Positions 18,229-25,300 of a DNA stretch of 46,111 nt are shown piece by piece. Under the pieces are notes generated by a model that was given only the letters and a program-made list of their open reading frames with translations, had not been told where the DNA came from and did no database searches. Source of the DNA: Planctomycetia bacterium. GTDB taxonomy: Bacteria > Planctomycetota > Planctomycetia > Gemmatales > Gemmataceae. The position numbers and the translations under genes were made by a program. Position 1 is the first letter of the stretch. Every line of letters begins with the position of its first letter. The DNA is taken from positions 1 to 46,111 of the forward strand of contig SYLG01000053.1 of NCBI GenBank assembly GCA_005808665.1. The letters run 5' to 3'.

Positions 18229-18819
18229 ATGAACCCGTGGGACTTATACATTCTTCAAGGAATTCATCAATTTCGCACGGAATTCCTTAATCCAGCTGCA
18301 AACCTCCTTACCCATTTGGGGGACAAAGAGGTCTTGATGGTAACCGGAATTCTGGCCCTGTTGGGTTTTCTCCGTTGGGGTAAACGAAAAACAGCACTCG
18401 TTTGGGTTTGCTGCCTGGCTTTGGCAATGGGATCAGCCGAAGGGACCAAGCGTCTCGTGAATCGGGACAGGCCTGCCCCGTCCTATGTCAAGGTGATTAC
18501 TGGGGCCCATCTTCCCCATTCTCCCTCCTTTCCAAGTGGGCACGCCACCATGGCTATGGCGTTTTACCCCATGTTGGCCCTGCTTTGGCCAGGGCCATTT
18601 TTGCAAAGGCATCGAAAGGGGTTTGTGGCCTTAGCAATTCTGTTTGGGGTCTTCGTTGGCATGACCCGGCTGTACATTGGGGTTCATTGGCCCAGCGATG
18701 TTTTAGTCGGCTGGATGATCGGGATTTTTTGGGCCATCCTCGCATGGAAGATTGACCATTGCTATTGCAGGTCGAAACCCTATTCCAATCTCACCGGGGT
18801 GGTTGGGGATAATAGTTAG
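18229..18819 (+). CDS. PAP2-family membrane phosphatase
   Basis: A 196-residue integral membrane protein of the phosphatidic acid phosphatase type 2 / undecaprenyl-diphosphatase-like group. The three family motifs are in order: KRLVNRDRP (K-x6-R-P type), PSFPSGH with the catalytic His, and TRLYIGVHWPSDV with the second His and the Asp. About five hydrophobic segments are seen. It probably removes a phosphate from a lipid phosphate such as undecaprenyl diphosphate or phosphatidate at the outer face of the inner membrane; the substrate is not decided by sequence. The ATG at 18229 follows AGGA at a suitable distance. The open frame extends far upstream antisense to icd, but that part is an artefact. 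It is divergent from icd and convergent with the next gene. Confidence 0.9.
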   Translation: MNPWDLYILQGIHQFRTEFLNPAANLLTHLGDKEVLMVTGILALLGFLRWGKRKTALVWVCCLALAMGSAEGTKRLVNRDRPAPSYVKVITGAHLPHSPSFPSGHATMAMAFYPMLALLWPGPFLQRHRKGFVALAILFGVFVGMTRLYIGVHWPSDVLVGWMIGIFWAILAWKIDHCYCRSKPYSNLTGVVGDNS

Positions 18820-18900
18820 GTGGTCGAAGGGGCCATTCCAAAAACAATGGGGGATGGCAAGGAGGCAATCCTGAAATGTGCTTTGGTCTCCGAGTGATAT

Positions 18901-20814
18901 TCAAGGAGATTGTATTTGATTTCCCGACGCATTTTGCAAACGCTCAACCCTTGCGGTTGCCCCGGGTTCCAGCCAATTGAGGACCAGGGTAGGAGCCAAA
19001 CCTCCTACCAACAAAAGGAGGATCAGTCCCCGGGAAGCCATTTTTGCCGATAGGGGAAACGGTTCGGGGTCCAGAGCCTCTGGTGGATTTGTCAACATTT
19101 GCCTGGTCCAGGTGATTACGATACCCAAGCCCAAAGCCAAACCTGCGAAATAGCCCAACATGAACAAAGGATGCACTTGGGTAAGGGAAAGTCCTGTCAT
19201 AAACAAGCCAATAAAAGGGGCTAATCCGGCTAATCCGGACAGAGCCAGTAACCCAACCACAAGGGAGCTAGCCGCACTTGGGCAATTGTGGAATGCCCCC
19301 TGAAAAACGGATTGGCCTGGACGCATGAAAAGGAGGCCAACGAGTATCAAACCTACTGCTAAAATCATCCCCCCTCCCAGATAGTCCACGCCCGGGGCAG
19401 CCCATAACACCGAATTTCCCAGGTCGTCCCCAGCAACCGCCCCCTGAAGCAGTAATGGAAACAAAGGAATGGGCAAAACAAAAGTCACCGCCTTTCGCAT
19501 GGAGCGTTGGCGGCTGGCAAAAAACCAAAGGGCGGCCGGACCAATGGTTCCCAAATACAAAAGTGTCGAATGCAGGTTGGTGAGGATAGCAAGTGGGGCC
19601 ATGGGCAGGGCGACCCGAGCCACCAAATCCCAGGAAAGGGCCATGGTTACCCCTCCCAGCGCAAGTGCGATTGGGGGCGGGGTACCCTCGAAAAGCCTTC
19701 GCCACCCCGGTCGAAACGGAGGTAAACCAAAACCAATCCAGGCCGCTCCCAAAAGAAGCCAAAAAGGAAGGGCTTGGCCGCTCCATCCCCCGGGAACCGG
19801 TGCCAACGACCGTTTGGCCTTTTCCTGTTCCGCCTGGAGTGCAGCCTGATTTTTTGCAACATCCATCGAATGGGTCATGGGGCGCCTGGCAACCGAACCA
19901 ATGGGATTCTGGATCTCCTTGATCCAGGCTAGGATGCGATTGGCAGGAAGGCGACCTTGGATATCTCCAATGTCTTTGTGACTCCAATGAAACGCCATTT
20001 GGGCCCGTGAAAGCCGGGCCAGGGTGGTAAAATCAAGGCTGTGCATGGGGGTTTCGGGCCACAGGCCCGGTTCATTGGGTGTCCCCTGGGAGAGGGACTC
20101 CTCAATGCGGTCGGGGCCAATGACCGGCCGAACATCCCGTTTGAGACTTAATCCCGCCACCAGGGCGATCAGTCCAAGGACAGCGGACGCACTGAATCCC
20201 AGCCATTTGAGAATCCCTTTGTCGGGTCCCTGTGTTTCCAACCCAACCCCAAGGGCACAAAGGGCAAGTGCAAGACTCCAAAGACCCCATGCCATCAGGA
20301 GGGTGATAAAATCGCCTGCCATGAGACCAAACCCGGCAACCGACTGGATGGAAAGGATTAGGGCCAGGCATGGGTTGTTCAGCCCACCCCTGGCAAAAGC
20401 AATCATTCCAGATGCAATAAAAAGAATCGCCAAAGTCATCATCATCCAGAGATTGCCACCGTCAATTGTCCACAAAAGCGATAGGCCAAGATTCTTGACC
20501 CAAGGGATTCGAACCACCCAATCGTCCCCTGGCCGTACTGCCGAATCCGGCAACAAATCCAGTCGTTCCATCCTTGCTTCGATCGAACCCAAATCCCGGC
20601 TGGAAGCATCGGCCAAAACCCCCCATCGTTCAATGGTGTCATAACGAAATTGGATCTGAATACCGATAAGGATACCAAGGACCAGGGTTTGACCTATGAG
20701 GGTGGTCCAGCGGCCCAATTCAGTCCAGTTTTTGGGTAAGAGCATTACGAACAAGGCAAACACCAACGGTGTCACCACAGCTGCGGCCATCCACAGAAAA
20801 TCCGTCTCGATCAT
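18901..20814 (-). CDS. NuoM/antiporter-like membrane protein without the usual proton-channel residues
   Basis: A 637-residue polytopic protein with about 14 hydrophobic segments. Similarity to the NuoM/ND4 type of complex I subunit is seen at residues 115-140 (WTIDGGNLWMMMTLAILFIA, NuoM pattern G-(V/I)-D-G-(I/L)-S) and at about 350-410 (WIGFGLPPFRPGWRRLF then TPPPIALALGGVTMALSW, corresponding to the family's K-x-P...WLPDAH and APT..SV..AG.LLK). The residues thought essential for proton pumping are replaced: no Glu in the segment around 170-190, no Lys at about 362, none at about 394. A soluble insert of about 120 residues (225-345, charged and Gln/Lys-rich) splits the core. It stands alone, with no other nuo gene beside it. 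It may be a non-pumping structural paralogue; this is inference. Confidence 0.65.
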   Translation of the reverse strand: MIETDFLWMAAAVVTPLVFALFVMLLPKNWTELGRWTTLIGQTLVLGILIGIQIQFRYDTIERWGVLADASSRDLGSIEARMERLDLLPDSAVRPGDDWVVRIPWVKNLGLSLLWTIDGGNLWMMMTLAILFIASGMIAFARGGLNNPCLALILSIQSVAGFGLMAGDFITLLMAWGLWSLALALCALGVGLETQGPDKGILKWLGFSASAVLGLIALVAGLSLKRDVRPVIGPDRIEESLSQGTPNEPGLWPETPMHSLDFTTLARLSRAQMAFHWSHKDIGDIQGRLPANRILAWIKEIQNPIGSVARRPMTHSMDVAKNQAALQAEQEKAKRSLAPVPGGWSGQALPFWLLLGAAWIGFGLPPFRPGWRRLFEGTPPPIALALGGVTMALSWDLVARVALPMAPLAILTNLHSTLLYLGTIGPAALWFFASRQRSMRKAVTFVLPIPLFPLLLQGAVAGDDLGNSVLWAAPGVDYLGGGMILAVGLILVGLLFMRPGQSVFQGAFHNCPSAASSLVVGLLALSGLAGLAPFIGLFMTGLSLTQVHPLFMLGYFAGLALGLGIVITWTRQMLTNPPEALDPEPFPLSAKMASRGLILLLLVGGLAPTLVLNWLEPGATARVERLQNASGNQIQSP

Positions 20815-20962
20815 CGATGATCACCCTTTAAACCCAAGCGGGAATTTGCCCTTCGCCTCAAAAAAGACCTAGGCCGGACCACCCCTTGTGGGTTAGGTTA
20901 ATGGGAATTTGCTTTTGGGTGCAAGGCAAAGGAGCTAAACTTGCCACTTTTTGGAGATTTGG

Positions 20963-21664
20963 GTGACTAGGGCACTTTGGGAACAACGATGCCTTCTTTC
21001 TATTTGTGGTGCCTATGGCTTTCCGGGTCTTGGCCCTGTTCCACGCTTTTGGCCGGGAACCCTCCCTCACGCCCCTTTTTCCCATTTCGATAACGCCCCC
21101 ACCAAGGGAACTTGCCCGGAGGACACCCTTCGGTCACCGAGGCTAACGGCACTGGAGGCCCTCCTGCTTTGCTCGGCCGAGCCTCTCAGTCCGGAGGCGA
21201 TTGGGGTCCAACTTGGTGGGGACACCTCAAACATCAAAGACCTGTTGCGTGAACTCCAACAAGCGTTGCACAAAGAGAAGAGTGCATTGACCCTAACCGA
21301 ATCGGTGGGAGGGTGGAAAATGGTAACCCTACCAGACCTGCATGGTTGGCTAGTCCGGGCGGGACTGGTTTCCGAGGCACCCCTTTTGGCCCAACCTTTG
21401 GCGGAAGCCCTTGCGGTGGTGGCGTATCGTCAACCCATCACCCGGGCGGATGTCGATGAAATGCGTGGGGCCCCTTCGACGGACCTGATGAGGCAACTCC
21501 TTGATAAACGGCTCATTCGTTTGGCTGGGCGACAAAAAAACCTCGGTCGCCCCCCCATTTACCGTACTACCCGACAATTTTTGGATACCTTTGGTCTGTC
21601 TGACCTCGACGAACTCCCCCCGGTTGATGGAATGATTGCAGGTACGGAAACAGAATCGACCTAG
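20963..21664 (+). CDS. scpB: Segregation and condensation protein B
   Basis: About 233 residues. The family core is plain: LEALLLCSAEPLSPEAIGVQ, the winged-helix regions, ALAVVAYRQPITRADVDEMRG, LLDKRLIRLAGRQK and GRPPIYRTTRQFLDTFGLSD. ScpB dimers join ScpA and Smc in the bacterial condensin complex that compacts and segregates the chromosome. There is no ATG in frame before the core. GTG at 20963 is preferred because GGAG lies six bases upstream; TTG at 20951 is possible. The first ~60 residues are Pro/Gly-rich and not conserved, so the true start could be further in. scpA is not adjacent. truD follows 28 bases later on the same strand. Confidence 0.88.
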   Translation: MTRALWEQRCLLSICGAYGFPGLGPVPRFWPGTLPHAPFSHFDNAPTKGTCPEDTLRSPRLTALEALLLCSAEPLSPEAIGVQLGGDTSNIKDLLRELQQALHKEKSALTLTESVGGWKMVTLPDLHGWLVRAGLVSEAPLLAQPLAEALAVVAYRQPITRADVDEMRGAPSTDLMRQLLDKRLIRLAGRQKNLGRPPIYRTTRQFLDTFGLSDLDELPPVDGMIAGTETEST

Positions 21665-21692
21665 GTATAACCTTTTTTCCTTTGGACAATGC

Positions 21693-22886
21693 ATGAAGGT
21701 CAAAACCATTCCCGAAGACTTTAGGGTGGATGAGCTCACCGCCCTCCTCCCGGGAAAAGAGGGGGATCACTCCCTTTATCGACTGGAAAAAAACGGCTGG
21801 TCAATGGTGGATGTATTGGGGGCAATTCGCCGGATTTGGCGCATCGAACCATGGCGGATAGGTTATGGTGGACTCAAAGACCGCCACGCCATCACCACCC
21901 AATTCATCACCATTCAAAAAGGCCCAAGGGCCGGGCTGGAAAATCCCGGGTGGAGGTTAAGGCATCTCGGTTTGGTTGCGGAACCCTTTACCTCGAAACA
22001 CATCGAGGCCAATCGGTTCCAAATTACCATTCGCAATATGCCCCCAGGGACACAAGACGGGGTCCTTTCCACTCTTGAACAAATTGGCCGGTGGGGACTC
22101 CCCAACTATTTTGATGATCAGCGGTTTGGGTCGATTTCAGGCCCCGAGGGTGCATTCATTGCCAAACACCTAGTCAAAGGAGATTTCGAGGGGGCCCTCA
22201 AGCTGGCTCTGGGTCAACCCTACTCCCACGACCGCTCCTCCCAGAAAAAGGAAAAGGCGATCCTTAATAGACTTTGGGGCGATTGGGATGCCCTCGTCCG
22301 GGATCTTCCCAAAGGCCACGCTCGGAGTCTTTCGGATTATTTGCGCGTCCACCCGGGCGATTTTAAGGGAGCCGTAGCGCGGTTGCGCCCGGAACTCAGG
22401 GGCCTTTACCTTTCAGCTTGGCAAAGTGCCCTTTGGAATCGTTCTCTTGCCGCTTGGTACTATGCCAAGGGAAGCGAAGTAACCTTGGTGGATAACACTT
22501 CAAAGATTGGCTCGGCGCCTCTGCACATCGACCTTTCCCAAGCGGCCCTTGAAGAATTGAGGACCCTACAGCTCCCCTTGCTATCGGCACGAAGCAAGCC
22601 CGAAGAGGTTGAACCGACTCGGTGGTTATGGCAGCCGATTCTTGAGGCCGAGGGCGTTACCCTGGAGGAGCTAAAAGTTCCAGGTTTGCGAGAGTTGTTC
22701 TTTTCACGGGGTCTTCGGCCTGCCCTTTTGGAACCAGCCCATCTCAACCATGAATTCCTTGAGGATGAACTCCACAAAGGGAAGCAAAAACTACTGCTTC
22801 GGTATGAACTGGGTCGGGGTTCCTATGCGACCATGTTGGTGAAAAGGGTGCAAAGGGGAGTGGAGGCGGCAAATAAAATAGGGTGA
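21693..22886 (+). CDS. truD: tRNA pseudouridine(13) synthase
   Basis: A 397-residue TruD, which makes pseudouridine at position 13 of certain tRNAs in the cytoplasm. The catalytic Asp is D63 in GYGGLKDRHA, the hallmark motif. Also seen are the N-terminal IPEDFRVDEL, the RNA-binding LEKNGWSMVDVL, and NYFDDQRFGS, all conserved in the family. The ATG at 21693 is chosen because the protein then begins directly with MKVKTIPEDFRV; an upstream in-frame codon falls inside scpB. Length is typical for the longer TruD proteins with an insertion domain. It is 28 bases after scpB and probably co-transcribed with it. Confidence 0.95.
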   Translation: MKVKTIPEDFRVDELTALLPGKEGDHSLYRLEKNGWSMVDVLGAIRRIWRIEPWRIGYGGLKDRHAITTQFITIQKGPRAGLENPGWRLRHLGLVAEPFTSKHIEANRFQITIRNMPPGTQDGVLSTLEQIGRWGLPNYFDDQRFGSISGPEGAFIAKHLVKGDFEGALKLALGQPYSHDRSSQKKEKAILNRLWGDWDALVRDLPKGHARSLSDYLRVHPGDFKGAVARLRPELRGLYLSAWQSALWNRSLAAWYYAKGSEVTLVDNTSKIGSAPLHIDLSQAALEELRTLQLPLLSARSKPEEVEPTRWLWQPILEAEGVTLEELKVPGLRELFFSRGLRPALLEPAHLNHEFLEDELHKGKQKLLLRYELGRGSYATMLVKRVQRGVEAANKIG

Positions 22887-22979
22887 CCGCAATGAGTTAA
22901 AGCAATGGATGGTAAAAAATGTGTGGCTACACTTTGACAATTCAGGATTTGAACCGCAATTATTGGACTGGAGCGAACG

Positions 22980-23165
22980 ATGAATCCTAAACCCATTTCC
23001 GAGGCAAATGATCCGGATGCCCGAAATGCACTCGCCGCCTTGCGTCGGGCCGCCTTGAATGCCCACAAATTGGCAGAACGGTACAATACTCCGTTGGTGA
23101 TTCGACCCAGGGAGACTCCTCGCCTCGGAGACGAACCCAGGAATGATCCCATCAACAAGGGTTAA
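22980..23165 (+). CDS. Small conserved-looking hypothetical protein
   Basis: A 61-residue, Ala/Arg/Pro-rich protein starting MNPKPISEANDPDARNALAA. A predicted helix (ARNALAALRRAALNAHKLAE) is followed by NTPLVIRPRETPRLGDEP. Short proteins with an ALRRA-x-A helix followed by TPLV are common in planctomycetes and have no known job; that comparison is from memory. GGAG stands six bases before the ATG, and a TTGACA at 22934-22939 with AATTAT 18 bases later could be a promoter, although the leader would then be very short. It is 93 bases after truD, so it may have its own promoter. Real gene likely; function unknown. Confidence 0.6.
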   Translation: MNPKPISEANDPDARNALAALRRAALNAHKLAERYNTPLVIRPRETPRLGDEPRNDPINKG

Positions 23166-23383
23166 AAAAGATATTGTTTCTTGCCAATTTGTGATTGGTC
23201 CTTTTTTTCTCGAGAAAAAAATAGGGACTATTTCCATTCCCAATAGGGAATTATTGCCGCACTCCATCCAAAGCTTCGGGCCGGTTATTGGTGCCAAACA
23301 ATTGCACCCTTGTTTGGGAATGGATACCTTTTCACGGATCGTTCCATCACCCATCACCCAAAACCCAAAACCCAAACCAAATC

Positions 23384-24856
23384 CTAATCCTTGAGTTTTC
23401 CCATGACCCGTAAAAGGGGCAAGATTTGGTCACGATTTTCCTTGGGAAGTTCCTGGATTTCTTCTCTGGAAAGGAACCCGTCTTCATTTTTATCGAATTG
23501 CCACATTAATGTTTGAAGGATGATTTTACCACGGTTTTTTTTGGCCTCGGCAATCTCTTCCGGAGTTTCCGGAAAAACCGATCCAGGCATCATCGAGCCA
23601 ATGGGTCCCCCTGGCATTTCCAGGAACTTTTTCATATCCTCCTTTGTTTTGGTAATGACCGAGATCAAACACATCAGCATTTCATCAGTAGTCTCCTCGC
23701 CCCAGGTGACAACCTTGGGAGGATGGTTTGGGTTTTTGGGATTGGAGGTTGAGTTATTGTAAATGGCCTTCGTTTTTATAACAGTTCCGGCAGGAAGGTC
23801 GATCGGGTCCATATAGAAATAGCTCCCTTGCCAGTTAAAATCCCAATCGCGGATCCAAATAAGGGGAATTTCCTTGCCATTTGGCAATTGGGCAATCACT
23901 TTGATTTCCTTGCCCAGAAGGTGCATGTGGGGGGCGATCGAAAGAACTGTTACATCGACCGGAAGTCGGATTGGTTTGGTTTCCACAATATGTTTGCTTT
24001 CTCCTGCGGGAATGACAAAATAACGGGGCCGGATTAGGACCGACCCCACATATTGTTCGGGCGGAGTTTTTGCATAATAAAGAGCTAGGCGGCTTTGGTC
24101 CGTTTCCGGCTTTCCGGAAGGGTGGTAATGAATCTGAATAACCAAATCGGACTCTTTCTTTATGTAGCGACCGGTTCCCTTGGGCAGCATAGAAGGCCTC
24201 GCTCCGGGTGTCCAGGCACCAAGGCTTCCGGTTGGTACGAATCCTGGGCCTCCAAATCTATGGTAGCTTTGGGTCTTTGGGTCCATTATTTTGCGTGCGC
24301 TATGGGTGTGATCGAGATACATGATCGAATGGTGGACAACTTTGGCATTTCCCGGCTCAAACTCGTAACCAACCAAAGCCTCATCCTGGGTCAATTCAAG
24401 CGGGATCACAAAGTATTGATAAATATCCTTGCCCTCGGCAGGGACATCGAAGGGCTTGGGAATGGTGATGACTTTGTCTGGCTGCCCCAGCTTCCAACCC
24501 TTGGCAAAAATGGGTTGGGGTGGCAAGTCCTTCGCATCACCTTCCGGGGCATCCCCGGCAACCCATGCAGCGAAGGTCGCCTTTTCTTTGTCACTTAACC
24601 GCATTTCATCCTTGAACGATCCGTGACCAGCTTCCGGTTTCCAGGGAGGCATTTTGTTGGAGGCAACCATGTCCCCGAGGAAATCCGCTCTTCGTGAAAC
24701 ATCCTTGTAGGTTCGGAGCTCAAAGGGCCCTACCGAACCCGTCCGGTGGCAACCGAGGCAATGTTTATAGACGATGGGTGCAACATCTTTTGACCAAGTC
24801 GGGGTTTCACCGAGACTCAGGGGCGACAAAGTAAAACCAAGGAGTAGACTAGTCAT
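23384..24856 (-). CDS. Cytochrome c / copper type II monooxygenase-like / EF-hand protein (left copy)
   Basis: A 490-residue exported protein. A signal-like N-terminus (MTSLLLGFTLSPLSLG) precedes a c-type haem site HCLGCHRTGSVGP (about residues 35-47) in the planctomycete arrangement with MPPWKP as a possible ligand loop. The middle (about 145-400) resembles copper type II ascorbate-dependent monooxygenase domains, with His-rich motifs KVVHHSIMYLDHTH, VIQIHYHPSGKP and SIAPHMHLLGKEIKV as candidate copper ligands. The C-terminus has one EF-hand (DKNEDGFLSREE), a calcium site. It presumably carries out redox chemistry in the periplasm; substrate unknown. The start at 24856 has GGAGG ten bases upstream, and the aligned copy begins at the same place. 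It is the left member of a tandem pair of identical length. Confidence 0.88.
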   Translation of the reverse strand: MTSLLLGFTLSPLSLGETPTWSKDVAPIVYKHCLGCHRTGSVGPFELRTYKDVSRRADFLGDMVASNKMPPWKPEAGHGSFKDEMRLSDKEKATFAAWVAGDAPEGDAKDLPPQPIFAKGWKLGQPDKVITIPKPFDVPAEGKDIYQYFVIPLELTQDEALVGYEFEPGNAKVVHHSIMYLDHTHSARKIMDPKTQSYHRFGGPGFVPTGSLGAWTPGARPSMLPKGTGRYIKKESDLVIQIHYHPSGKPETDQSRLALYYAKTPPEQYVGSVLIRPRYFVIPAGESKHIVETKPIRLPVDVTVLSIAPHMHLLGKEIKVIAQLPNGKEIPLIWIRDWDFNWQGSYFYMDPIDLPAGTVIKTKAIYNNSTSNPKNPNHPPKVVTWGEETTDEMLMCLISVITKTKEDMKKFLEMPGGPIGSMMPGSVFPETPEEIAEAKKNRGKIILQTLMWQFDKNEDGFLSREEIQELPKENRDQILPLLRVMGKLKD

Positions 24857-24938
24857 TGGACCAAAACCTCCCAAAAGGCCACAGATTATCGAATACAGAC
24901 TCCACAAACTCCATTGTATCCATTTTTGGGAAAGACAA

Positions 24939-25262
24939 ATGAAAATCTACAAAAAAATCCCATTAACGGACCAATCCTTTGCTCCCAAAAAAATAGTGAA
25001 CCAAAAAATGCCGAATTATCTACAAAAAGCAGGGGGTCAAAAGAGTAAATCCACCAGCTCATGGTGGTAGGTCGTTGCCAAAATGCTGTAGGTGAAGGCC
25101 CCTGGGAAGGCGAGTTGGCCCAACCAGTGTTGAAACCAAGCCGGATGGACTTGCCAAAGAGGCGGCTTCCCAAGAAGATTCTGGCACCTAAGCCACAAAT
25201 GCCAAATTTAACCAATTCGACCTGGTTCAGGCAAAAAACCGACCCGGGTTTGTGCCCATTTG
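24939..25262 (+). pseudogene. Decayed 5' fragment of the TPR gene (duplication scar)
   Basis: The sequence between the two cytochrome genes aligns with the first ~320 bases of the TPR gene at 26921. From the ATG at 24939 it reads MKIYKKIP..., with KIVNQKMPNYLQ against GIINQNMAKYLP in the intact gene. After a frameshift between about 25020 and 25060 it continues as VVGRCQNAVGEG against VAGICQYAVGEA, and ends with DPGLCPF against WPGLCLY. The spacer to the divergent cytochrome gene is 82 bases in both units. The rest of the TPR gene is absent: it was cut off at the duplication breakpoint near 25262-25300. It cannot make a working protein. Confidence 0.85.
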
Positions 25263-25300
25263 CCATAACTCATTTTGTGGAAAAAATCTCGTTCCCAATC

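Larger units (their letters stand above)
23305..25262. repeat. Left unit of a ~2 kb tandem duplication
   Basis: This unit corresponds segment by segment to 25301-27240. The order is shared 3' flank (from CACCCTTGTTTGGGAATGGA at 23305), a 490-residue cytochrome/monooxygenase gene on the minus strand, an 82-base spacer, and the 5' part of a TPR gene on the plus strand. Offset between units is about 1.98-2.0 kb. The coordinates of the right border are approximate. Confidence 0.85.
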
